DNA from: Sinisalibacter aestuarii | GTDB taxonomy: Bacteria; Pseudomonadota; Alphaproteobacteria; Rhodobacterales; Rhodobacteraceae | Reading direction: 5' to 3' | Assembly: GCF_027923545.1 (NCBI RefSeq) | Contig: NZ_BROH01000013.1 | Location: 61,219 to 125,218, forward strand | DNA length: 64,000 nucleotides | In this document: piece after piece, positions 1 through 7,207 of the stretch | How the letters are laid out: each line of letters opens with the position of its first letter | How positions within the stretch are numbered: position 1 is the stretch's first letter | Position numbers and translations under genes: made by a program | Notes under the pieces: model-generated | The model's database searches: none | Told to the model about the DNA's origin: nothing | The model's input: only the letters and a program-made list of their open reading frames with translations

Positions 1-499
1 GCCCGTCCCACGCCTCGGCCGCCGCGTCGATCTTTGCGAAGAACCGGGCAAGTCCGGGCGTTGGCTGCACAAGCTCCAGCACGCGCCCGCAATCGTCGGG
101 ATCGGTATCGAGATAGGCGAAGGGAATGCCGGCGGTCGTGGTTCCGCCCATCAGCACATCAACGCCACGCATTTTCCAGCTTGCGAGATCGGCCTCGAGA
201 TCGTCGGTCAGCGCGCAGACGTGATGCAGCCCGCCCCCGGCGCGGTCGATGAAATCGGTAAACATCGACCGACCGCCCGCAACCTGCTGAATGATTTCGA
301 TCTGCATTCCCCGGTGGCTGGCCAGCGCCACCGCAATCTCTGCGTCACAGGGCTGGCCGCGATAGCTCACCTCGGCATAGGGCACCCGGCGCGACACGAA
401 GAACGGGCCGACCCCGAGCACCCCTGCCCAATGGTCGATGGCGGCGTCGACATCGACAACCACATATCCAAGCTGCATGATCTTGCCAAAGCCGGCCAT
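1..499 (-). CDS. VOC (glyoxalase-fold) family protein, 3' end outside the window
   Basis: The ATG is at 499 behind a GGAGAA ribosome site, and the frame stays open for 166 codons to the window edge, so the C-terminus is missing. The N-terminus (MAGFGKIMQLGYVVVDVD) and the pattern of a short GVGPFF segment, a YRGQP segment and a QIEIIQQ strand match the vicinal-oxygen-chelate fold. The same pattern is in the VOC gene at 17838-18380, so the two are paralogues. Members of this fold act as dioxygenases, lyases or epimerases on small metal-chelated substrates; the reaction here is not deducible. It diverges from the Rieske oxygenase at 626 and shares its promoter region. Confidence 0.85.
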   Translation of the reverse strand, partial: MAGFGKIMQLGYVVVDVDAAIDHWAGVLGVGPFFVSRRVPYAEVSYRGQPCDAEIAVALASHRGMQIEIIQQVAGGRSMFTDFIDRAGGGLHHVCALTDDLEADLASWKMRGVDVLMGGTTTAGIPFAYLDTDPDDCGRVLELVQPTPGLARFFAKIDAAAEAWDG

Positions 500-531
500 C
501 TTTTCTCCGAACCAATAATACAGAACTTATG

Positions 532-547
532 GTTTGCATATACGAGA
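532..547. promoter_or_regulatory. Candidate GntR-type site GCATATAC
   Basis: The 126-bp gap between the divergent VOC (ends at 499) and Rieske oxygenase (626) genes contains TTTGCATATACGA. The right half, TATACGA, is shared with the sites at 13712 and 18395. It is a weaker match than the perfect GTATAC palindromes elsewhere in this island, and is proposed as an operator of the GntR regulator at 18611 by position and similarity only. Confidence 0.35.
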
Positions 548-625
548 TGGCCGGGTAAAATACAAGGAACCCGGCACCAAGCGCGAACACTCCCTGATTC
601 TGTGCCGCATGGAGGAGCCAAGACC

Positions 626-1873
626 ATGAATCCGACCGAAGTTCAGCAGATCCTCGATCAGCAGGCCTATGAGTCCAAGCGGGGCGGCCCGCCCGAAGGA
701 TTTCCGCAGCTGCCCGACATTCCCGGCGACCGCTATGTCGACCCGGCATTCAACGAGCTGGAGCGCGACCGGATGTGGCACAAATCCTGGGTCTACGCGA
801 TCCATGCCGACGAAGTGCCCGAGGTTGGCTCCTATGTGCAATGGACCCGCCTGGGCGAGCCGCTGTTCTTCATCCGTGGCGAAGACGGCACCGTGCGCTG
901 CTTCTACAACACCTGCCGCCATCGCGGCGCGCCGGTGGTCACCGAACCCTCGGGCAAATCGCGCGGCGTGACCTGCAAGTATCATGGCTGGACCTACAAT
1001 ACCCGTGGCGAGCTCATCAACCTGCGCGACCGACGCGACTTCGTCAATCTCGACCTGAGCTGCCGCTCGCTGATCGAAGTGCGCTGCGAGAACATCGGCA
1101 ACCTCTATTTCGTCAACCTCGACGACGACGCGGTGAGCCTGCGCGACTATCTCGGGCCCGTGGCCGACAATCTGGACGAATGCCGCCCCGATACGCTGCG
1201 GCTGGTGGACAAGACAGCGATCAAGGTGGATTGCAACGTCAAGATCCTGCTCGATGCCTTCTTCGAGGTCTATCACCTGAAGTCGATCCACCAGAACACG
1301 GTGGACCGCTTCCTTGACCACCGGGGCAGCGCCATCACCCTCTGGCCGGGCGGGCACAGCCGCATGGTGACGCCCTATAAGCGCGAAGGCTGGACCGATC
1401 CGGGCATCAAGGGGCTGCCCGAGGTGGAGGGCATGGACCCGTGGTTTGCCAATACCAATTATTCCGTGCTCGCCTATCCCAACCTCGTCTCGCCGATTGC
1501 CACCGCCGGCATTCCGGTGCTGTGCTTCTGGCCCGAAACGATCGACACAATGGTGGTCGAAGTGCATTGGTTCGCCCCCTCCTGGGGCGACGGCCCGCGC
1601 CCGGAGATCTGGGATACGCGGCTTAAGAACTTCCTCGCCATCCTCGACGAAGACCTGCAATTCGCCGACAAGATCCAGAAATCGGTCGAAAGCAAGGGGC
1701 TGCGGGGCTTCCCGCTGAACTACCAGGAGCGGCGCATCTACCACTGGCACGAGGAACTCGACCGGCGTATCGGCGCGGCCGACATCCCCGAGGCCCTGCG
1801 TGTGCCCGAGCGGCTGGGCGAGTGGGTGACCACCCCTGCCCCGGCGGATGCCGCCGAACCCGCCGAAACCTGA
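626..1873 (+). CDS. Aromatic ring-hydroxylating (Rieske) oxygenase, alpha subunit
   Basis: A 415-residue non-haem iron oxygenase alpha subunit. The Rieske 2Fe-2S motif is C97-R-H99 with C117-K-Y-H120, and the mononuclear iron histidines are H217 and H222 in a YHLKSIH context. The family uses electrons from a ferredoxin to hydroxylate or dihydroxylate a substrate, or to O/N-demethylate it. The ATG at 626 is the natural start: the frame is open further upstream, but the translation there is not family-like and runs antisense through the VOC gene. A crotonase and an SDR follow closely (6-bp gap, then ATGA overlap). No ferredoxin reductase is encoded nearby; the only separate Rieske ferredoxin is at 24094. 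The substrate is unknown. Confidence 0.93.
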   Translation: MNPTEVQQILDQQAYESKRGGPPEGFPQLPDIPGDRYVDPAFNELERDRMWHKSWVYAIHADEVPEVGSYVQWTRLGEPLFFIRGEDGTVRCFYNTCRHRGAPVVTEPSGKSRGVTCKYHGWTYNTRGELINLRDRRDFVNLDLSCRSLIEVRCENIGNLYFVNLDDDAVSLRDYLGPVADNLDECRPDTLRLVDKTAIKVDCNVKILLDAFFEVYHLKSIHQNTVDRFLDHRGSAITLWPGGHSRMVTPYKREGWTDPGIKGLPEVEGMDPWFANTNYSVLAYPNLVSPIATAGIPVLCFWPETIDTMVVEVHWFAPSWGDGPRPEIWDTRLKNFLAILDEDLQFADKIQKSVESKGLRGFPLNYQERRIYHWHEELDRRIGAADIPEALRVPERLGEWVTTPAPADAAEPAET

Positions 1874-1879
1874 ACCGCC

Positions 1880-2680
1880 ATGCCCGGTGACACAGCCGAA
1901 CACCCGCCGGTTCTGACCGAGCGGCATGGGGCGGTGCAGGTTATCACCCTGAACCGCCCGCATGCGTCGAACGCCATGGACGCCGCCGGCTCCTACCTGG
2001 TCGACCGCTATCTGCGCGAGGCCGAGGCCGACCCGCAGATCGGCGCCATCGTGCTGACCGGCGCGGGCGGCCGCGCCTTTTGCGCCGGGATGGACCTCAA
2101 GGAAGCCTCCGAGCGTGGCGCGGGTCACGGCCTTGTGCCCGGTGCGGGCTTTTGCGGCGTGACCGAGCGGGTCATCGCCAAGCCGGTAATCGGCGCGATC
2201 AACGGCGCGGCGGTGGCGGGCGGCTTCGAGATTTCGCTGGCCTGCGACATGCTCATCGCCGTCGAGGGCGCGCTGTTCGGGCTGCCCGAGGTCAAACGCG
2301 GCATGGTCGCCTTCACCGGCGGGGTGCAGCGCCTCGCCCAGCAATTGCCGCGCCAGACCGGCATGGAGATCATGTGCCTTGGCACGCTCCTGACCGCCGA
2401 ACGGCTGCACGAGATTGGCGTGGTCAACCGCGTGGTGCCGCAGGACCGGCTGATCGACGAAACGCTCGCCTTCGCCAACCTCATGCTCGACAATTCGTGG
2501 AAGGCCATTGCCTTCGGCAAGGAGCTGTTCAATCACGCGATGCACGAGCCGCTGGCCGATGCCATCGCGCGCGGCCATGCCGATGCCGACCGGCTGATGC
2601 GTTCGGAGGACAGCCGCGAGGGGATCGCGGCCTATGCCGAGCACCGCGCCGCGGATTTCAGGAAGGAAACACCCGAATGA
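1880..2680 (+). CDS. Enoyl-CoA hydratase/isomerase family protein
   Basis: A 266-residue crotonase-fold protein. It has the oxyanion-hole strand GGRAFCAGMDLKEAS, the GGFEISLACD segment and the LPEVKRGMVA segment, so acidic residues are present at both usual catalytic positions. Such proteins hydrate enoyl-CoA thioesters or isomerise their double bonds. It follows the Rieske oxygenase by 6 bp, and its stop overlaps the next start (ATGA at 2677-2680), so the three genes are one operon. It probably acts on a CoA thioester later in the same pathway. Confidence 0.9.
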   Translation: MPGDTAEHPPVLTERHGAVQVITLNRPHASNAMDAAGSYLVDRYLREAEADPQIGAIVLTGAGGRAFCAGMDLKEASERGAGHGLVPGAGFCGVTERVIAKPVIGAINGAAVAGGFEISLACDMLIAVEGALFGLPEVKRGMVAFTGGVQRLAQQLPRQTGMEIMCLGTLLTAERLHEIGVVNRVVPQDRLIDETLAFANLMLDNSWKAIAFGKELFNHAMHEPLADAIARGHADADRLMRSEDSREGIAAYAEHRAADFRKETPE

Positions 2681-3543
2681 CCGACACCACGCCGACGAAA
2701 TGGGGCCTCACCCCGCAGGAACTGGCCACTCTGCCCACCGTCTTTGCCCCCGATCTTCTGGCCGGGCAGCGGTTTCTCGTCTCCGGCGGCAGCCAGGGCA
2801 TGGGCAAGGCGATGGTGTTCCTGCTCGCCCGGCTCGGCGCGCGGGTGATGATCTGCGGGCGGACGGAAGAAAAGCTCGTCCAGACCCAGCGCGAGGTGAA
2901 AGAGCTGGTGGGCGCCGATATTTCCTGGCGCGCCATGTCGATCCGCGATGTCGATCAGGTCGATGCGCTGCTCGACGACACCTTCGAGGAATTCGGCGGG
3001 CTGGATACGCTCGTCAACAATGCTGGCGGGCAGTTTCCGCAAAACGCCATCGACTTTTCGCGCAAGGGCTGGAACTCGGTCATCGACCTCAACCTCAACG
3101 GCACCTGGTGGATGATGCAGGGCGCCGCGCAGCGCTGGCGCGACCGAGGCGAAGGCGGACATGTGCTGTCGAACGTCGCCCATGTCGAACGCGGGATGCC
3201 GCAAGCCGCCCATACCTGCGCCGCGCGGGCGGGCGTGATCTACATGTCGCGCACCGTGGCCACCGAATGGGCGCCGCTCGGCATCCGGGTCAATTGCGTC
3301 GCGCCGGGCGCCATCGCCACGGAAGGGCTGAGCCTCTATCCGCCGGAAGCGACGAAGCGCTTCAACAACGTCAACCCGATGCGGCGCATGGGCAATGCCT
3401 GGGACGTGGCGGAAGGTGTCGTCTACCTCTCCGCGCCCTCCGGCAATTTCATCACCGGCGAGGTGCTGACCATCGACGGCGGCATGCGGATGTGGGGCAC
3501 GGTCTGGCCCGCAGGCGTGCCCGAGCACTTCCAGGTATATTAA
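2677..3543 (+). CDS. SDR oxidoreductase resembling peroxisomal trans-2-enoyl-CoA reductase
   Basis: A 288-residue Rossmann protein. It has the NADP-binding glycine motif SGGSQGMGKA, the LVNNAGGQF motif and the C-terminal GEVLTIDGG. The usual SDR Tyr-x3-Lys is absent: the aligned stretch reads H-T-C-A-A-R-A-G, with Thr and Arg at the Tyr and Lys positions. The same H-x2-AARAGV pattern, followed by an EW...GIR(V/I)NCVAPG block, is how I remember mammalian PECR, which reduces 2-enoyl-CoA. That makes an enoyl-CoA or dienoyl-CoA reductase more likely than an alcohol dehydrogenase. The ATG overlaps the stop of the preceding hydratase, which fits translational coupling. Confidence 0.85.
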   Translation: MTDTTPTKWGLTPQELATLPTVFAPDLLAGQRFLVSGGSQGMGKAMVFLLARLGARVMICGRTEEKLVQTQREVKELVGADISWRAMSIRDVDQVDALLDDTFEEFGGLDTLVNNAGGQFPQNAIDFSRKGWNSVIDLNLNGTWWMMQGAAQRWRDRGEGGHVLSNVAHVERGMPQAAHTCAARAGVIYMSRTVATEWAPLGIRVNCVAPGAIATEGLSLYPPEATKRFNNVNPMRRMGNAWDVAEGVVYLSAPSGNFITGEVLTIDGGMRMWGTVWPAGVPEHFQVY

Positions 3544-3562
3544 GCGGGAAGGCTTGGTTGGC

Positions 3563-3587
3563 CCCGGCGCGGCACAGGCCCGCCGGG
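3563..3587. terminator. Weak hairpin between convergent genes
   Basis: CCCGGCG (3563-3569) pairs with CGCCGGG (3581-3587) across an 11-nt loop. It lies in the 58-bp gap between the SDR ending at 3543 and the minus-strand SDR ending at 3602. There is no clear T tract on either side, so intrinsic termination is uncertain. Confidence 0.3.
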
Positions 3588-3601
3588 ACCGCGACTTTGG
3601 A

Positions 3602-4339
3602 TCAGCGCGGGATCATCGACATCGTGGCCTTGGTCACGCCGCCATCCACCACCAGCTCATGGCCATTCACGTAAGACGCGGCATCCGAGGCGAGCCACAT
3701 GACCGCTTCGGCAATGTCGTGCTCCGTTCCGAGCCGGCGGCTGGGCACGCCCATGCGGCGGCGCTCCACCACGGCATTGTCGTCATAAACAGTCGTCGAC
3801 ATGCCGCCATGGATCATACCCGGCGCTACGGCGTTGATCCGCAGGCCGAGCGGCCCCCATTCCTGCGCCATCAGCTCCGTCATCGCCGCCAGCCCGCGCT
3901 TGGCCCCGGCATAGGCATGGGTGCCGGGGCTGGTGGCGATCCCGCCCGTCGAGGTGATATTGACGATGCTGCCCGAGCCACGCGCGATCATCCGTTCGGC
4001 CACCAGCCGTGCCACGGTGAACGCGCCGGTGAGGTTGACCGCGATCACCTTGGCGAAGTCTTCGGTGGAGGTTTCGAGCAGTGGCTTGAAAGTGACGATG
4101 CCGGCGTTATTGACCAGCAGATCGGGCACCGCCCCCAGCGCATCGAGCGCGGCGGTCACCGTCTCTTCCCGGGTCACGTCGCCTTCGAAAAACCGCGCCG
4201 CCGGCAGCTCTGCGAGAACCGGTTCGGCACGCGCGCGCGACAGATCGAACAGCGCGACCTCCCAGCCCTGCGCCTGCGCCAGCCGCGCCGTTTCGGCGCC
4301 AAGACCGACCCCGCCCCCCGTGATGAATGCAAGCGGCAT
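3602..4339 (-). CDS. SDR family NAD(P)-dependent oxidoreductase
   Basis: A 245-residue classical short-chain dehydrogenase: glycine motif TGGGVGLG near the N-terminus, NNAG, an ITS serine, the catalytic Y-A-G-A-K and a C-terminal LVVDGG. The start is the ATG at 4339, because AGGAGG sits 5 nt upstream. A GTG six bases further up overlaps that ribosome site and is not a plausible start. The gene is monocistronic, divergent from the ANL-like gene at 4412, and its 5' leader carries a GTATAC palindrome. It probably oxidises a hydroxy intermediate of the island's pathway. Confidence 0.9.
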   Translation of the reverse strand: MPLAFITGGGVGLGAETARLAQAQGWEVALFDLSRARAEPVLAELPAARFFEGDVTREETVTAALDALGAVPDLLVNNAGIVTFKPLLETSTEDFAKVIAVNLTGAFTVARLVAERMIARGSGSIVNITSTGGIATSPGTHAYAGAKRGLAAMTELMAQEWGPLGLRINAVAPGMIHGGMSTTVYDDNAVVERRRMGVPSRRLGTEHDIAEAVMWLASDAASYVNGHELVVDGGVTKATMSMIPR

Positions 4340-4351
4340 TGCCACCTCCTG

Positions 4352-4367
4352 TTGTATACCTTACAAT
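4352..4367. promoter_or_regulatory. Candidate GntR operator TTGTATACCTTA
   Basis: A GTATAC palindrome at 4354-4359 in the 72-bp gap between divergent starts (4339 minus, 4412 plus). The 12 bases TTGTATACCTTA recur exactly at 28654-28665. GTATAC cores are known for several FadR/UxuR-like GntR regulators, and such a regulator is encoded at 18611. Confidence 0.5.
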
Positions 4368-4411
4368 ATTATTCTGAACACAAAATGAACCCAAGGGAAG
4401 GATAAATCGAC

Positions 4412-5362
4412 GTGCAACATCCGCCCGACACTGCTCTTCCGCGCCCCGAAGCCGACACACTGGCCGGGTTTGCCGCCCATTGGGCCACGATACAGGGCAA
4501 TGCGCCCGCGCTTGGGCCTTTGAGCTGGGCGGACCTCGATGCCGCAATCCGCGCGCATAAGGTTTCAGGCCCCGTCGTTGCGGTGCCGGGGGACGAGCTT
4601 GCCACCACCCTGCCCCATGCGCTCGCTGCGCTCGGCTCGGCGGCGGCCCTCCTCGCCCCGGCGCAGCCGACCAAACGGGCCAGACCGGGCGAATTGATCC
4701 TGCCCCTGCACCTCGCCGGCGGTGAAGAGCTGGTGCGCTATGCCGAGACGGGCCTCGCTGCGATGGGCCGGGCGCTGGCGCGGCGCTACCACCTCGCCCC
4801 CAACGACCGGATCTGGCTCGACGGTGCGCTGACCGAGCCTGCAAGCTGGCTCATCCTTGCCGCCGCGCTCTACGCCGGATGCCCTGTTTCTCTTGATCCG
4901 GAGGGCGCCACCATCGCCTGGCAGCTCAACGGCGGCACCCCCTGCACCAGCGCGGCGCTGCGGCTCATTCACCTGCGCGCCGGGCGCGACACCCTTGCCG
5001 AATTGCAGCGCAGCCGGCCCGATCTGACCGTGGTGAACGGGCTGGCTCTGGCCCAGGCCGGCGGCCTGCCGCTGTGCTCCGACCCGCGCGACCCCGCCGC
5101 CACCGTCGCGGCGACGATGGGCCGGCCACTGCATGGCATGGAAGTGATGATCGTCGATCCGCGCACCGGGATGGACATGCTGCTTTACGAAACCGGCGAA
5201 GTCTGGCTGCGCGGGCCGGGGGTGATGGCGGGCTATGCCAACGGCATCGCCCCGTTCGAGCCAGCGCGCTTCCTGCGCACCGGCATCCTCGGTTTTCTCG
5301 ACAGTGAAGGCCGCCTCGTGCTCTCGCGCACCGAGGAAGAGGCCTTGCTCGGTGCCGCCTGA
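4412..5362 (+). CDS. Truncated ANL-superfamily (AMP-binding) protein, probable pseudoenzyme
   Basis: The 316-residue product is clearly shorter than the usual 500-plus residues of acyl-CoA synthetases. The C-terminal third keeps recognisable ANL landmarks: MGRPLHGMEV (about 236-245), GEVWLRGPGVMAGY (262-275) and RTGILGFLD (289-297). The P-loop (SSGTTG-like) is missing, the aspartate of the ribose-binding TGD motif is Ile (RTGI), and the C-terminal lysine subdomain is absent. Adenylation is therefore unlikely. The GTG start has a good AAGGGAAGGA ribosome site. It could be a decayed ligase or a regulatory or binding paralogue of the full ligase at 15357. The intact frame argues against recent decay. 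Confidence 0.75.
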   Translation: MQHPPDTALPRPEADTLAGFAAHWATIQGNAPALGPLSWADLDAAIRAHKVSGPVVAVPGDELATTLPHALAALGSAAALLAPAQPTKRARPGELILPLHLAGGEELVRYAETGLAAMGRALARRYHLAPNDRIWLDGALTEPASWLILAAALYAGCPVSLDPEGATIAWQLNGGTPCTSAALRLIHLRAGRDTLAELQRSRPDLTVVNGLALAQAGGLPLCSDPRDPAATVAATMGRPLHGMEVMIVDPRTGMDMLLYETGEVWLRGPGVMAGYANGIAPFEPARFLRTGILGFLDSEGRLVLSRTEEEALLGAA

Positions 5363-5381
5363 TATTCGTATGCACAATATC
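5361..5381. promoter_or_regulatory. Palindrome GATATT-N9-AATATC centred on GTATGC
   Basis: A perfect 6-bp inverted repeat flanks CGTATGCAC in the AT-rich gap 5363-5455 upstream of the tandem flavoproteins. The centre GTATGC is a one-base variant of the GTATAC sites in this island, and the reverse form GCATAC occurs at 13588 and 18417. It also overlaps the stop codon of the ANL-like gene. Confidence 0.4.
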
Positions 5382-5455
5382 ACTTTGTCATATATTTTTT
5401 CATAGCACTCCTGATACACTTTGCCGGACTCACCGATGAGAGGGAGGAGATTGCG

Positions 5456-7207
5456 ATGCGGACGGATCGCAGCGTTGATGTGCTTGTGATCGGCTCGGGC
5501 GGCGCGGGGCTGACCGCCGCCGTCACCGCGATGAAAGCGGGGCTTGAGGTGCTGGTGGCCGAGAAAGACACGGTGTTCGGCGGCACCACCGCGACGTCAG
5601 GCGGCGTGATATGGGTTCCGATGAACCGCCACGCACAGAAGCTGGGCGCCGAGATCGGGGTAGAGGACAGCATCGCGAATGCCCGCCGTTACCTGGAGAT
5701 CGAGGCCGGCCAATACCTCGACCGCGACCGGATCGAGGCCTATCTCGCCTCCGGTCCGGCAATGGTCGATTTCATGGAGCGGGAAACCGAGGTCAGGTTC
5801 CACGCGATGGACTTTCCCGATTACCATTCCGAGGAAGAGGGCGCGTCGCGGATCCGGTCGCTCGGCACGCTGGAATACGATGCCGGCAAGATGGGCGACA
5901 TGATGGCGACGCTGAAGGGCGAGTTGCCGCAGACGCTGTTCATGGGCCTCGCGCTCGGCTCGTCGCTGGAGATGAAGAATTTCATGAAGGCCGGCCGCTC
6001 GATCACCGCGATGGGCTTTGTCGCCAAGCGCATGATCCGGCATTTCCGCGATGTGGCGCTGCACGGCTCCAGCCAGTCGATCGTGCGTGGCCGGGCGCTG
6101 ATCGCCCGCCTCGCGCGCTCGCTGGCGGACGGCAACGTGCCAATCTGGCTCGAAAGCCCGGCGCGCGAGCTGATCGTCGAGGATGGCCGCGTGGTCGGCG
6201 CACGGCTCGACACGCCCGACGGGCCGGTAAACGTGCATGTGCGCCACGGCGTCGTGCTGGCCGCCGGCGGCTACCCGCGCGACCGCGAGCGCCGCCGCGA
6301 GCATCACCCCGGCGTCACCGCGACGATGGAGCCGGTCCTGCCCGTGCCGATGGGCAATACCGGCGACAGCGCGCGCATGGCCGAGGCCGCGGGCGGGCGG
6401 TTCAACGGCAACCTCGCCACCGCCGCCGCCTGGATGCCCACCTCGCAACTGCCCGGCGCGAGCGATTTCACCGGGGTCTGGCCGCATCTCGTCGACCGGA
6501 CCAAGCCCGGCTTCATGATGGTCACCCCGGACGGGCGGCGCTTTGCCAATGAAAGCTGCTCCTACCGCGATCTCATTCCCGAAATGCTGCGCGCCTTCGA
6601 GGAACGCGGCACCGACGTGGCCTGGCTCATCGCCGATCACCGGGCGGTGAAGCGCTGGGGCATCGGCTTTGTGCGCCCCTTCCCGATCCCGCATGGCACA
6701 TACCTGCGCAACGGCTACCTCAAGCGCGGGCAGACGCTGGACGATCTCGCCCGGATCTGTGGCATCGACGCCGCCGAGCTGAGCGCGAGCGTGAAGCGGT
6801 TCAACAGTTTCGCGCGCAGTGGGGTGGACGAGGATTACCATCGCGGGGCCTCGAAGTATGACCGTCACCACGGCGACGAGGAAAATCACCCCAACCCGGC
6901 GCTGGGGCCGCTGGAACGCGGGCCGTTCTACGCGGTGCGGATCTATCCGGGCGAAATCACCTCCTACAAGGGCCTCGCCACCGATCTGCATGCCCGCGTG
7001 CTGGACGCCGCCGACCGGCCCATTGCGGGCCTCTATGCCGTGGGCAACGACCAGGCCAATGTGTTCGGCGGCGCCTATCCCGGCGCCGGGGCGACGATCG
7101 GGCCGGGCATGGTCTTTGGCTGGCGGGCGGCCAAGCACCTTGCCGAAACCGCCGGGCGCAGCCTGCCGGGCGTAACGGGCGAAACCGAAAGGCTGGCAGC
7201 GGAATGA
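5456..7207 (+). CDS. FAD-dependent oxidoreductase, 3-ketosteroid-delta1-dehydrogenase-like (copy 1)
   Basis: A 583-residue flavoprotein of the fumarate reductase/KstD group. It has the FAD dinucleotide motif GSGGAGLTA (13-21), GGTTATSGG (42-50), a PDYHSE tyrosine (Y123) at the place of a KstD active-site Tyr, a C-terminal PFYAVRIYPGE segment, and the second FAD motif GLYAVGND...GAGATIGPGM. KstD enzymes introduce a double bond next to a ring ketone and pass electrons to an acceptor. The start has GGGAGGAGA upstream. It overlaps the next, homologous gene by ATGA. The ring substrate need not be a steroid. Confidence 0.88.
   Translation: MRTDRSVDVLVIGSGGAGLTAAVTAMKAGLEVLVAEKDTVFGGTTATSGGVIWVPMNRHAQKLGAEIGVEDSIANARRYLEIEAGQYLDRDRIEAYLASGPAMVDFMERETEVRFHAMDFPDYHSEEEGASRIRSLGTLEYDAGKMGDMMATLKGELPQTLFMGLALGSSLEMKNFMKAGRSITAMGFVAKRMIRHFRDVALHGSSQSIVRGRALIARLARSLADGNVPIWLESPARELIVEDGRVVGARLDTPDGPVNVHVRHGVVLAAGGYPRDRERRREHHPGVTATMEPVLPVPMGNTGDSARMAEAAGGRFNGNLATAAAWMPTSQLPGASDFTGVWPHLVDRTKPGFMMVTPDGRRFANESCSYRDLIPEMLRAFEERGTDVAWLIADHRAVKRWGIGFVRPFPIPHGTYLRNGYLKRGQTLDDLARICGIDAAELSASVKRFNSFARSGVDEDYHRGASKYDRHHGDEENHPNPALGPLERGPFYAVRIYPGEITSYKGLATDLHARVLDAADRPIAGLYAVGNDQANVFGGAYPGAGATIGPGMVFGWRAAKHLAETAGRSLPGVTGETERLAAE

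Noticed and set aside
527..2644. A 705-codon open frame on the minus strand
   Set aside because: It is antisense to the Rieske oxygenase and hydratase genes, which have full family motifs. The translation is a low-complexity His/Arg/Gly-rich sequence typical of the complementary strand of high-GC genes.
5597..7138. A 513-codon minus-strand open frame opposite the first KstD-like gene
   Set aside because: It has no motifs or ribosome site, and its composition is that of a GC-driven antisense frame. Similar long frames opposite 7204, 19376, 43668 and 60251 were dropped for the same reason.
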